In this document: in pieces, positions 1 through 7,170 of the stretch
Layout of the letters: each line of letters starts with the position of its first letter
Numbering within the stretch: the stretch's first letter is position 1
Origin: a virus
Direction: 5' to 3' (one strand)
DNA: 39,116 bases
Virus record (IMG/VR): IMGVR_UViG_3300048813_000087
Location: 1 to 39,116 of that record
Program-made: the position numbers and the translations under genes
Notes under the pieces: generated by a model
What the model saw: only the letters and a program-made list of their open reading frames with translations
What the model was told of the DNA's origin: nothing
The model's database searches: none

Positions 1-245
1 TTACAATAATCAGTCTTAGTTGGTATTGTTTTTGTACAATTTATTTTGTATGTGTTTTCGGTTTTGTAAACTTGAATGTACTTAAGAAGTGAGCAAAGGA
101 TTTTATTTGACGATAAAACCCTTAATCTTGTTTTTATGATTGGAACACCCTGATTATATCATGACTTTTAATGCTCTTCAATTTCTTCACGATTGGTTAA
201 TTTTATCAATTTAATCTTTTTACCTAATTTATTTTTCTACCTCAT

Positions 246-277
246 CCGTTAACCTAATTATTGGGTTAACGGTTTTT
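246..277 (+). terminator. Rho-independent terminator, rightward
   Basis: A 9-bp perfect stem (CCGTTAACC/GGTTAACGG) with a 9-nt loop is followed directly by five T on the + strand. No rightward gene precedes it in the window, so it would stop a transcript entering from the left, possibly the end of the late operon if the genome is circular or permuted. The rest of 1-340 is AT-rich and I see no gene in it. Confidence 0.7.
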
Positions 278-340
278 AATTCTTTGGCGTTATTGTCAAT
301 TGTGATTTATCTTATGTTTTTTAAATTTTCTTAATTCCAA

Positions 341-541
341 TTAATATGATTTTCCGGTTAAAATGGATTTGAATATTTTGATATGATCTTTAATCTTCTC
401 ACTTAAATCTTGATCGTCAGCATCTAAAACGAAAGAACAGTATCTATAATCATTATTATTATCTGGAAAAGTCCTTAAAACTACTTCACAAGTAATTTTA
501 TTCTGGATCCCATCAATCAACTCTTCATTGTCATCGTTCAT
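341..541 (-). CDS. Small acidic early protein, unknown function
   Basis: This 66-residue protein is the last gene of the leftward early operon. It is acidic at the N-terminus (MNDDNEEL) and has two cysteines; there is no signal peptide or membrane segment. A purine-rich AAGGAAG sits 6 nt before the ATG. Between it and the secreted-protein gene lies a small hairpin (557-572). I do not recognise the family. It resembles the many short MND-starting proteins elsewhere in this genome in style only. Confidence 0.6.
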   Translation of the reverse strand: MNDDNEELIDGIQNKITCEVVLRTFPDNNNDYRYCSFVLDADDQDLSEKIKDHIKIFKSILTGKSY

Positions 542-556
542 ATATCTTCCTTTAAA

Positions 557-572
557 CAGGAATCCATTCCTG
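557..572 (-). other. Intergenic hairpin
   Basis: CAGGAA-TGGA-TTCCTG read on the minus strand, followed by TTT. It could be a weak attenuator or an mRNA-stabilising hairpin between the secreted protein gene and the last gene of the operon. The T tract is too short to call a terminator. Confidence 0.35.
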
Positions 573-585
573 ATAAATTATTAAA

Positions 586-1080
586 TTAATTCCTAGAAAT
601 TGCAACACCGCCTTGACCTGAATTTTCACCAGATAATGCCCCAGTAACTCCAATTCTAGCGACTAATGGATGATCACCAATGGTATTAAAAGACTTTGTC
701 AATAAGCTTGTATTTGTAGCATTATACGTTCGATTTGGTGGCATATTTACGTTATAAGATGCTTTAAAGCAATATACTACATCGGCACATAATGATATTT
801 GTATTAAGTAATTTTCAGTTTGTTTTGTATCATTATGAAGATAATAATTGTGCTTCCCCTCCATTATAATATTTTGATATAAACGACCGCTATACCAGTT
901 TGTAGTCGCAGAAACCGTTCCATCTGATACTGTTTGATTTGAATTCATTATTAAATGACCCGTAACGCCTTCCCCGGTAGTTTCTTCATGATAATTTGTT
1001 ATTTTAATGTCATCTGAAGTAGCTGCATTAAGGCAAGATGACGCAATCATTAAAGATGAGATCAATAATTTATTTTTCAT
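586..1080 (-). CDS. Secreted protein A, tandem paralogue of next gene
   Basis: The 164-residue protein begins with a clear Sec signal peptide (lysines, a hydrophobic run, then LNA before ATSDD, cleavage near residue 20), so it should act in the periplasm or outside. The mature part looks like a beta-rich globular domain with no membrane segment. It shares with its neighbour a TTGxGxTG motif, a G-(R/K)-x-x-Q-x-x-x-x-x-G-x-H stretch, a C-x5-C pair and an SLL motif, so the two arose by duplication. The start is supported by AGGAAA upstream; the gap to the upstream gene is only 9 nt. I know no family for it. A role in superinfection exclusion or host-surface change is conjecture from its early position and export signal. 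Confidence 0.85.
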   Translation of the reverse strand: MKNKLLISSLMIASSCLNAATSDDIKITNYHEETTGEGVTGHLIMNSNQTVSDGTVSATTNWYSGRLYQNIIMEGKHNYYLHNDTKQTENYLIQISLCADVVYCFKASYNVNMPPNRTYNATNTSLLTKSFNTIGDHPLVARIGVTGALSGENSGQGGVAISRN

Positions 1081-1089
1081 TTTTATTTC

Positions 1090-1593
1090 CTATAATTCAA
1101 TATTTAAAGGCTTTGTATCATATGCAAAACCGTTTTCATAGCCAGCAGAACGACTACCTGCTTGAATAGAAAAGTTTCCGGGATTAACAGACATAAAATT
1201 CAATAATGAATTGGTTCTTATCTGATAAGAAGCCCCAGAATTCAAAGATATTGTATATGTATTGTTATAGCAGTTTATATTTAGAACGCATAGATAAAAT
1301 GTAATTGTATAACTACCTCTTTGGTTTGTCGTGTTTGATAGGGTTAGAGAGTGCTGACCCTGCAATGCAAGAGTTTGGTGTATTTTCCCGTAGTACGCTT
1401 TTGTTGCAGCAGTTAGATTGTAGCTTAAGTTTTTTTTTTCTCCTTTGGTAGGTTCAGTAATATATTCTTCGAGAATCTCCATGCTACCAGTCGCTCCTTG
1501 GCCTGTAGTCCATTCTTTAGCATTTAAATGCTCTACCGATGCATAAGAATTTATTGACATAACTGCCAATGCGCACAAGCTTAATTTTTTCAT
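1090..1593 (-). CDS. Secreted protein B, tandem paralogue
   Basis: This 167-residue protein has a Sec signal peptide (MKK, hydrophobic core, cleavage near SYA|SVEH). The mature chain repeats the landmarks of the downstream paralogue: TTGQGATG near residue 29, YYGKIHQ followed by QGQH, a C-x5-C pair likely to form a disulphide, and NSLL. AAGGA precedes the ATG at good spacing. It is co-transcribed with protein A near the end of the early operon, which is cargo-like territory. Function unknown. The conserved cysteine pair and export signal favour a small disulphide-stabilised beta domain in the envelope. Confidence 0.85.
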   Translation of the reverse strand: MKKLSLCALAVMSINSYASVEHLNAKEWTTGQGATGSMEILEEYITEPTKGEKKNLSYNLTAATKAYYGKIHQTLALQGQHSLTLSNTTNQRGSYTITFYLCVLNINCYNNTYTISLNSGASYQIRTNSLLNFMSVNPGNFSIQAGSRSAGYENGFAYDTKPLNIEL

Positions 1594-1612
1594 ATTTTCC
1601 TTATTTTTGTTG

Positions 1613-1777
1613 TTATAAAACTTTATATTGGAATAATTCTAGGTTTTCTTCATAAAAAATATTGTAACAATACTTACATAGACCGGTATATCCTTTTTCA
1701 TTTTCTGGCGGATAACATTCGGCCGTGTATTCATTGCACATATCGCAACTAGGAGGCTGTGTATATTCAATTTCCAT
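1613..1777 (-). CDS. Small zinc-ribbon-like protein (54 aa)
   Basis: A 54-codon frame with CDMC near residue 11 and CKYC near residue 34, the spacing of a treble-clef or zinc-ribbon fold, plus one cysteine between. The start overlaps the upstream HNH gene region, and AAGGTGA lies 7 nt before the ATG, so translation is well supported. No function can be assigned; phages carry many such small zinc proteins in early operons. Confidence 0.65.
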   Translation of the reverse strand: MEIEYTQPPSCDMCNEYTAECYPPENEKGYTGLCKYCYNIFYEENLELFQYKVL

Positions 1778-1779
1778 TA

Positions 1780-2478
1780 CTAGATCACCTTAAGTTCTTC
1801 GGATTGCTGGTTGTTAATATGTTTCCAAGTATGTTGGCTCCATATTTTTCTAATAGTGACTTCTGTTACATCGAATTGCTTTGCTAATTCATGCTTCGAT
1901 ACAAGTTTTTTCATGTTAAAAATATACCGAACATTTTCTTCTGTTAATTTGGCTTTAGAATTCATAATACCCTTTTGATTTGCCTTTAATCCTACAGAAG
2001 ATAAGCTAATCATGGATGAGGTAACGGATTTCCATGAGCCATGATTCAGTATGTTGGTTATTAATCCTTGCGTGACACTGAATTTTTTGGCTAATTCTCT
2101 TTGAGATAAAGTTCCTGACAGATTAAATATTTCCTTCACTTCTGTTTCGGTCAGTTTGGCGCATGGATGATGTCTTCCTCTTCTCAATGACCCGCGTTCT
2201 TTTTTCATCATATCTTCGGTGTTGTCTTTTGGTGTTCCTAAGAACAAGTGCTCTGGATTAACGCACGATGGATTGTCACATTTGTGGCACACAAACATTT
2301 TTTCAGGGATTTCACCTTTATGAATTAAGTAACTAACCCTATGTGCTCCAACCGTCTTACCATCAATACACATGCGACCGTAGCCACAACCCTCTATGCT
2401 TTTAAGATAAATCCAGCATGAATCAGTTTTTTGCATATTGGCATAGAATTTATCCTTGTGGGTTTCACTGATTATCAT
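1780..2478 (-). CDS. HNH homing endonuclease with repeated HTH modules
   Basis: A 232-residue free-standing HNH endonuclease. The catalytic His-Me finger covers about residues 45-80: AHR at 45-47, CHKC at 64-67, then C-x-N-x-x-H ending at H77 and HLFLGT. Two similar C-terminal helix-turn-helix units follow (about 108-150 and 176-220), each with AKLTE, a (R/H)ELAKKF-like helix and W-K at the end, as in NUMOD-type DNA-recognition modules. The start overlaps the stop of the upstream gene as ATGA. Such enzymes cut a target gene allele and spread by recombination. It lies between two small genes and does not visibly split either. Confidence 0.9.
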   Translation of the reverse strand: MIISETHKDKFYANMQKTDSCWIYLKSIEGCGYGRMCIDGKTVGAHRVSYLIHKGEIPEKMFVCHKCDNPSCVNPEHLFLGTPKDNTEDMMKKERGSLRRGRHHPCAKLTETEVKEIFNLSGTLSQRELAKKFSVTQGLITNILNHGSWKSVTSSMISLSSVGLKANQKGIMNSKAKLTEENVRYIFNMKKLVSKHELAKQFDVTEVTIRKIWSQHTWKHINNQQSEELKVI

Positions 2479-2684
2479 TTTTTACACTCACACTGACGCC
2501 ATTCTTCATTGCATTTGCTACAAACACAGGAGTCTATGAATGGAGGATTTACCTCGCAGTAGTTATCAATCATTGATTGTATTTTGTTAGCTAATGGAGC
2601 ATATCTATGCTGAGTATATTCATCAATTGACAAATGAATGCCATGAATTAACATTTGTAGCTCTTCTTTCGTGAAATCATTCAT
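2475..2684 (-). CDS. MNDFTKEEL-family small protein, copy 1
   Basis: This 69-residue protein has an N-terminal alpha-helical part starting MNDFTKEEL, a central IQSMIDNYC, and a cysteine-rich tail (CVCSKC, CEC) that may bind zinc. Two paralogues with the same first nine residues sit at 12191-12427 and 12420-12623. It overlaps the genes on both sides by ATGA. Proteins of this type recur in phage early regions; no function is known to me. Confidence 0.8.
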   Translation of the reverse strand: MNDFTKEELQMLIHGIHLSIDEYTQHRYAPLANKIQSMIDNYCEVNPPFIDSCVCSKCNEEWRQCECKK

Positions 2685-2782
2685 GATTCAATCTTAATTT
2701 TTATTACACTAATCCCCAAGGCTAACCAAAAGCAACACCATTCAGCTGCATTGCATATTGATACTATATCTTCGTGCGTCAT
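2681..2782 (-). CDS. 33-residue putative membrane peptide
   Basis: A short frame with a hydrophobic centre (WCCFWLALGISVI) that could span a membrane. AAAGGGG lies upstream, and its stop overlaps the next start as ATGA, so it fits the coupled operon. It is too short for family assignment; it may also serve to couple translation. Confidence 0.45.
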   Translation of the reverse strand: MTHEDIVSICNAAEWCCFWLALGISVIKIKIES

Positions 2783-2867
2783 TAATTAACCCCTTTCTCT
2801 TTAAATATTCCTTAGCGTACGTTTTCGTACCATTGGACTTCAAACCCCAATACCATGTCTATCTAAT

Positions 2868-4490
2868 TCATTCAAAAACTTTCTTTTTGATTTTAATGTG
2901 TTTACCTTCCATTGCAATAAATAAAGAGCTGGGCGTTTCAATTTCAGCCAGCATTAATTCTACTTTATTTCTATTATTTAAATGCATATACCATTTACTT
3001 GAATCTTTGCAATGTTTTCTAACAAATTGTCCATAGAATATATTTGTAGATTTATTGGATTGAGGTGAATAACTTTCATATACTTTTTTTTGTGAACCGT
3101 TTTTATCTATACAAGTATAAATACAGTTTAATCGAAAGCCTCTATTTGGCCCTGTAATATTATAATTTGCTCTTAAAACCTTGAGTTCAGTTTGTATTGA
3201 TTTTATTTTAAGCAGTGAAAGTTTCGCATTAGGATCGATAATTTCTTTTCCGCACGCATGACAATTCCTTGCTGCAATATCATTTTTTGCCTCACATTCT
3301 GTATTTAAACATTCTTTGAATTCAAAATAATAATCGCAGCGTGCTTCTTTAAATTGTCCTAAGCAACGTCTTGCGTGCTCTGTATTCATAGTGATACATT
3401 GAGGGCATTGAATAACCAGTGGTTTGTCTTTATCGATTGTTTGTTTTAGGGCGTTCATCAATATTGGATCGTCCCAATCACTATGACGCTCTATATTTCC
3501 TGCAAAATCTAAGACAAGTGCTTCTTTTTTTCCACTGGAAGGTGACAGGCGCAATACCCTCCCCATTGTTTGAACCATGAGAACCAAGCTTTCGGTTGGT
3601 CTAAGATAGGCAAGAGTATCGTAGGCTGGTATGTCAACCCCAACACTAATAATAGCAATATTAACCAAATACCGAATTTGACCTTTTCTTGCCTTATCCA
3701 ATGTTTTAGAGCGCTCATCTTGTGGCGTATTTCCTAATATTAAGGCCGTTTGGGAAACTGGCAAATAACCAACAATTTCTCTAGCATGCGCGGTTGTTGA
3801 AGCAAATATAAAGATTCCGAATCTATTTTGAGATTCCATAATATGAATTATTTGTTTGCAAATTAATTTTGTTAATCTGCAATTATTATTAATCACCTCT
3901 GTTAATTGTTGATGATCGAATAGTCCGTTATTTTTGACCTTAACTTTTGAAAAATCAATAATATAATTTTCATTAATGTTAAATGTTGGCTCTATCAAAT
4001 ACTTTTCTTGTATCAGTTGACTTGTAGTGATGTTTCCGACTCGTCGTCTGAATAAACATCCTTCTCCGACGATAGTGCATCCTCTAAATCTGAAATCTGT
4101 TCCAGTAGCACCGAGTAATCGCATTGAGGGGTATTGTTGTTTGTAATGCCTAAGTATCCGCATAAAGCAAGAACTGTCATTAGTGTAATTAATAGTATGG
4201 GCCTCATCAACAATGATGATATTAAACTTAATTTCTGCAATTTTTCCATTTTTATTAATTCCATTTAAAATTGATTGAGGGGTTCCAAATATTACTGATT
4301 CAGATATTTCTTTTTTGCCCAACGCGGCACTATAGATTGATGATTTTCCGCCTTGTTCATTAAATGTCTGACTATTATTTTCTACTAAATCAGCGCTATG
4401 AACAATGCATAATGCTGATTTTCCTGCTTTTTGTATTGTGAGCAATATATCGGACATCATGAGGCTCTTGCCACTTCCAACAGATGCCAT
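2868..4490 (-). CDS. SF2 DEAH-box helicase (ATG-started part)
   Basis: A superfamily 2 DNA/RNA helicase. Counting from the ATG at 4490, the Walker A GSGKS is at residues 6-10, the Walker B DEAH at 95-98, a GATGT motif III follows, and QTMGRVLR is motif VI. The C-terminal third carries zinc-binding cysteine clusters (CPQC, then C-x4-C and CHAC). The ATG lies inside the fold: the same frame stays open upstream to 4604 and encodes a Q-motif-like LRPYQQQAV before the P-loop. The true protein is therefore about 30-38 residues longer and must start at a non-ATG codon. It follows the endonuclease VII-like fragment and belongs to the replication/recombination module. Confidence 0.93.
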   Translation of the reverse strand: MASVGSGKSLMMSDILLTIQKAGKSALCIVHSADLVENNSQTFNEQGGKSSIYSAALGKKEISESVIFGTPQSILNGINKNGKIAEIKFNIIIVDEAHTINYTNDSSCFMRILRHYKQQYPSMRLLGATGTDFRFRGCTIVGEGCLFRRRVGNITTSQLIQEKYLIEPTFNINENYIIDFSKVKVKNNGLFDHQQLTEVINNNCRLTKLICKQIIHIMESQNRFGIFIFASTTAHAREIVGYLPVSQTALILGNTPQDERSKTLDKARKGQIRYLVNIAIISVGVDIPAYDTLAYLRPTESLVLMVQTMGRVLRLSPSSGKKEALVLDFAGNIERHSDWDDPILMNALKQTIDKDKPLVIQCPQCITMNTEHARRCLGQFKEARCDYYFEFKECLNTECEAKNDIAARNCHACGKEIIDPNAKLSLLKIKSIQTELKVLRANYNITGPNRGFRLNCIYTCIDKNGSQKKVYESYSPQSNKSTNIFYGQFVRKHCKDSSKWYMHLNNRNKVELMLAEIETPSSLFIAMEGKHIKIKKKVFE

Positions 4491-4604
4491 AAGAAGAATA
4501 GGATCATCATTGGCTTTGAGGGCTTTCCAGCATTCATTTACTGCTTGTTGTTGATATGGTCTTAATTTTTTGATTTTATTGCTCCAAATACTGGGCAGCT
4601 TTCC
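4491..4604 (-). other. 5' extension of the helicase frame without ATG
   Basis: The helicase frame is open from 4604 to 4491 and encodes LRPYQQQAVNECW then PILL, the expected Q-motif and beta strand leading into motif I. No ATG, GTG or TTG is in a good place. CTG or ATT codons follow an AAGGAAAG, either of which would be unusual. The segment overlaps the end of the endonuclease VII-like frame (stop 4576-4578). Confidence 0.75.
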
Positions 4605-4740
4605 TTAAGATTTCAGGACTATCTTTAAATCTACCAAGTCCAGCATTGCATTGTCCGCATAAAAGTCCTCGAACTACCGTTTCTCCTGTCTGCTCTTGTA
4701 TTTTATGACAATGATCGGCAGATAAGCGCACAGAATTCAT
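4576..4740 (-). pseudogene. Endonuclease VII-like HNH fragment
   Basis: Fifty-four codons match the C-terminal half of recombination endonuclease VII-type His-Me finger proteins: the D-H-C-H catalytic motif (residues 9-12), VRGLLCGQCNAGLG with the second zinc CxxC (C30, C33), and a helix ending AAQYLE. The N-terminal CxxC that completes the zinc site is absent, and the frame has a stop six codons upstream of the ATG. It is either a truncated remnant or a minimal protein needing a partner. Intact relatives resolve or cut branched DNA during phage replication. Confidence 0.6.
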
Positions 4741-4790
4741 TTCTATAAAAAAGTCCTACAGCCCATGAGTGGAAAGGGTTATAGCTCGTT

Positions 4791-5261
4791 TTAAAAATGA
4801 AGTGACCCATTTGCACACGTATCCTGACTTACCCCGTTATGCTGGAATTCTTCATGCAACTGCTTTTGCCAATATTCAATCTGTCCTTCTATTAATTCTT
4901 GCTTTGATGCATACATATGCCTACCAAACGCTCGAGGATGCGTTTCATCGCAGCACTGATAACATTCTTTATTATGAACTTTTGTGACGTCTATTTTACC
5001 TTCGAACATATACCATGCCTCTTTATATTTTTCTTTTTTATCTTCAGGCTTCGTGAGTTCTTGGAGTTTTTCGATAAGCGAATCTATATCAGTAAAACAT
5101 TCCTCTTTCATAGAATTAAAATTAATTTTTAAAGTATAATAAGTGCTTTCCAATCCATCTTCTGAACAAGTCAGAGAAGATGTAAATCTTACATGATTAT
5201 TTTTTTTACAGAATAAAATTAACAAATCATGTGCAATCATAAACTTCTCGTAGTCAATCAT
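4791..5261 (-). CDS. Conserved early protein, unknown function
   Basis: A 156-residue soluble protein, mixed alpha/beta, with a CYQCC cluster near residue 100 and an amphipathic helix SKQELIEGQIEYW, a pattern common in small phage early proteins. It overlaps the upstream gene by 8 nt. No signal peptide or membrane segment is visible. Family not recognised. Confidence 0.75.
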   Translation of the reverse strand: MIDYEKFMIAHDLLILFCKKNNHVRFTSSLTCSEDGLESTYYTLKINFNSMKEECFTDIDSLIEKLQELTKPEDKKEKYKEAWYMFEGKIDVTKVHNKECYQCCDETHPRAFGRHMYASKQELIEGQIEYWQKQLHEEFQHNGVSQDTCANGSLHF

Positions 5262-5601
5262 CGTTTATACATCCATCTTTCACCCATTGAACAGCTCTCT
5301 TATGACCTTCTTCAGCTGCATTCCAAGTTGAATATCTATCCATATAAATCTCTGAATTATCATTTCCTACAAAAATCATAGTTTCAAATAATAATGGCTC
5401 TCCATCTTCATCAAAGCTATGGTCTAAACCTAGCCATACTGTAGATATTCTTTTTCCATTTAGTCTATCAAGAGCGACATGCTTAGTATCATTTTGTATC
5501 ATTTCCTTTATCTGTTTACTCATTTCAAGAACGCTACATTTTATATATATTTTATCTTCATTCAAATAATAGCTACCGCAGAAATCATCTAATTCAGTCA
5601 T
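5254..5601 (-). CDS. Conserved phage protein with LGLDHSF motif
   Basis: This 115-residue protein has the block STVWLGLDHSFDEDGEPLLF then ETM, and YSTWNAAEEGH near the C-terminus. I recognise this pattern from a very common phage protein of unknown function that replicates in early or structural-adjacent clusters. Overlaps: ATGA with the 50-residue gene upstream and 8 nt with the next gene. It is cytosolic; function unknown. Confidence 0.8.
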   Translation of the reverse strand: MTELDDFCGSYYLNEDKIYIKCSVLEMSKQIKEMIQNDTKHVALDRLNGKRISTVWLGLDHSFDEDGEPLLFETMIFVGNDNSEIYMDRYSTWNAAEEGHKRAVQWVKDGCINDD

Positions 5602-5750
5602 TTATTCAAATCCTCATCTTTAACCTTCTTTTCTACCTCAATAACTTTATCCGTAATATGACTTATCAATGAAGCTAATTGAGCAATGTTATTTATTAAA
5701 CATTCAGTTCTTTCGTATAGTTCATTTATCTTTTCTTCAATCTCGCTCAT
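5598..5750 (-). CDS. 50-residue coiled-coil protein
   Basis: A short charged protein (MSEIEEKINELYERT...) that looks like one continuous helix with heptad hydrophobics, likely an oligomeric coiled coil. Its start and stop each overlap a neighbour as ATGA, which strongly supports translation in the operon. No function inferred. Confidence 0.65.
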   Translation of the reverse strand: MSEIEEKINELYERTECLINNIAQLASLISHITDKVIEVEKKVKDEDLNK

Positions 5751-6028
5751 GATTCACTACTCTGTATTATGGCCTGCCTTTGTATTTCTGATAAAATTCC
5801 AGCAATAAAGAATTGTGGATTTTCCATGCCTTTACAAAAGGTTACTAGCGATTCTCTGCAAAACATGATAAACGCAGAAACAATAATATCTGTTTGTGCC
5901 CGTTCATCATATTCTCTGATTTTCATATATAATTCTTTGTTAAACATGGTATGTAAAAGGTCTGTGGTAACTTTTGCTTTTAACTTTTTCTGTTCTTCAT
6001 TTAAAAAATGACCTTTTTCAAACTTCAT
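5747..6028 (-). CDS. Small helical early protein
   Basis: I start this 93-residue protein at the ATG at 6028. It overlaps the stop of the Cas4-like gene as ATGA and is preceded by AGGAAGGAG at 8 nt; a GTG nine bases upstream would leave no spacing. It is mostly helical with a few cysteines. Unknown family. Tight coupling suggests it works with, or is dosed with, the nuclease-like protein. Confidence 0.75.
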   Translation of the reverse strand: MKFEKGHFLNEEQKKLKAKVTTDLLHTMFNKELYMKIREYDERAQTDIIVSAFIMFCRESLVTFCKGMENPQFFIAGILSEIQRQAIIQSSES

Positions 6029-6597
6029 CTGTGACACTCCTTCCTAAACTGGCATTTCTTACATTGAAACCACACTGGAGATTCATTAATTCGTTGAGGC
6101 GGTTCTTTCATCATCATGATTGCCTCTCCTTTGGCCTTAAGTAAATCATAATGCACAGCATCGAATTTGACGATTTCACCCCACAACTCGCCCGTATCCA
6201 TATTAAGCATAAAAATTGGAAGCTCTTTTAATTTCTTATCACCCATTAAATACTGAGATTGATCGAAATTTTTATAACTGTATGCTCGCATTCCATTTTT
6301 TTTGAATTTGTTAAACAATAAGTCTTTTTCTGCTAAACATGAACAAACAACTTTGTAAAAAGGTGAATGGGAAACAGCGTCATAAACTAATTTTTCAGCA
6401 TGATATTTAAATTCTTGTAAACGTGCTTGTTCTAGACTAAACGGTAATCCTTCATACTCATGGCTTGAATACCATATCTTTCTTGAGCAGTCATGACCAA
6501 TCATAGAAGGTGTAATATAATCTCTAGTTCTTGGCTTAAGTTCATTCCTGTATGTTTCTTGTAAGTTTTTCTCTATTTCTTTAAGTATTTTTTTCAT
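6025..6597 (-). CDS. Cas4/RecB-like Fe-S nuclease-family protein
   Basis: A 190-residue member of the PD-(D/E)XK Cas4/RecB-like group by its frame: SMIGHDCSRKIWY with C37 near the N-terminus and a C-terminal FQCKKCQFRKEC (C179, C182, C188), the four cysteines that hold a 4Fe-4S cluster in this group. The part FDQSQYLMG...DTGELWGE resembles the region after the catalytic core. The expected aspartate and E-x-K motif between are not evident, and the chain is shorter than typical relatives, so it may be catalytically dead or very divergent. In phages such proteins act as 5' exonucleases beside an annealase/ATPase and SSB, as here. Confidence 0.75.
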   Translation of the reverse strand: MKKILKEIEKNLQETYRNELKPRTRDYITPSMIGHDCSRKIWYSSHEYEGLPFSLEQARLQEFKYHAEKLVYDAVSHSPFYKVVCSCLAEKDLLFNKFKKNGMRAYSYKNFDQSQYLMGDKKLKELPIFMLNMDTGELWGEIVKFDAVHYDLLKAKGEAIMMMKEPPQRINESPVWFQCKKCQFRKECHR

Positions 6598-6864
6598 TTA
6601 ATGCGCCTCTTGTGCGATATCATGTAATAAAATATCTTGAGGACTTCCTCCTTGCTTAATCACTTCGTCAACCAAGCAAATAAAACAAAATATCTTTGCA
6701 TTTTTATTTTTGCGTAATTCTATCTTTTTCTCGCTAACCCAAATGAGGGTCTTGCATAACTGGCAACCTTCAATAATGCACGGGCTTTGATCTGTAGGTG
6801 CAGACGATAAATGCTCAACAGGAATGCACCCTATTATTAAATCTTTTTCAAAATCTATTTTCAT
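6598..6864 (-). CDS. Small zinc-binding early protein
   Basis: An 88-residue protein with CQLC near residue 34 and CFIC near residue 60, the two knuckles of a zinc ribbon. AAGGATGTT precedes the ATG. It is the first gene after the structured RNA at 6881-7127 on the same strand and abuts the Cas4-like gene. Function unknown. Confidence 0.75.
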   Translation of the reverse strand: MKIDFEKDLIIGCIPVEHLSSAPTDQSPCIIEGCQLCKTLIWVSEKKIELRKNKNAKIFCFICLVDEVIKQGGSPQDILLHDIAQEAH

Positions 6865-6880
6865 AACATCCTTAAAAAAG

Positions 6881-7127
6881 TGACATGCTCCACGAATTGC
6901 ACGTGGTATGAGTCAACTTGACTTGTAGGCGTTGCTTGGACGCCTCGTTATCTAGTTTTATTCGTCGGGCTATCCGAACTCTATAAATTTCTAAAATAAA
7001 AACCAAGCTAGTTTTTATTAATTAAATTCAGAGCACGTAACGCAACACTAGCCATTAGACCCTTTCGCAGCTAACGGACTCAATCTCTGCTGTCGACTGC
7101 GCTTCACTGTCAGCGCCGAGCATGTCA
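6881..7127 (-). ncRNA. Structured RNA candidate (HEARO-like?)
   Basis: A gene-free stretch, visibly richer in G+C than its flanks, is closed by a perfect 10-bp inverted repeat (6881-6890 with 7118-7127). Nested inside are hairpins at 6927-6945 (6 bp), 6995-7019 (9 bp) and 7099-7116 (GCGCU/AGCGC), a UCGG/CCGA hairpin near 6965-6976, a CACG/CGTG hairpin at 6891-6905, and a long-range 6-bp pairing of about 7079-7084 with 6909-6914. Read on the minus strand, ATGA stands at the 5' border and an AGGCGUCC-containing hairpin near the 3' end; both recall HEARO/omega RNAs of HNH transposon systems. That family call is tentative. Strand is chosen from operon direction and these features. Confidence 0.6.
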
Positions 7128-7136
7128 TAAATTGTT

Positions 7137-7155
7137 TAATGGCTTACGGCCATTA
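7137..7155 (-). other. Hairpin after the SSB gene
   Basis: A 7-bp perfect stem (TAATGGC/GCCATTA) with a 5-nt loop lies just past the stop of the DUF669 gene and just before the structured RNA. No T tract follows on either strand, so it is more likely an RNA-stability or processing element than a terminator. Confidence 0.5.
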
Positions 7156-7170
7156 CTCGCACATATTGTA

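Noticed and set aside
1-340. Partial gene at the left edge
   Set aside because: All frames are broken by stops within short distance. The region is AT-rich with one terminator hairpin and a weak imperfect hairpin near 98-121.
4769-4987. Rightward frame of 72 codons inside the leftward operon
   Set aside because: It lies opposite the well-supported 156-residue gene, has no ribosome site and no recognisable protein features.
6881-7127. Group I intron as an explanation of the structured region
   Set aside because: I find no P, Q, R, S core-like strings, and the element lies between complete genes rather than in one.
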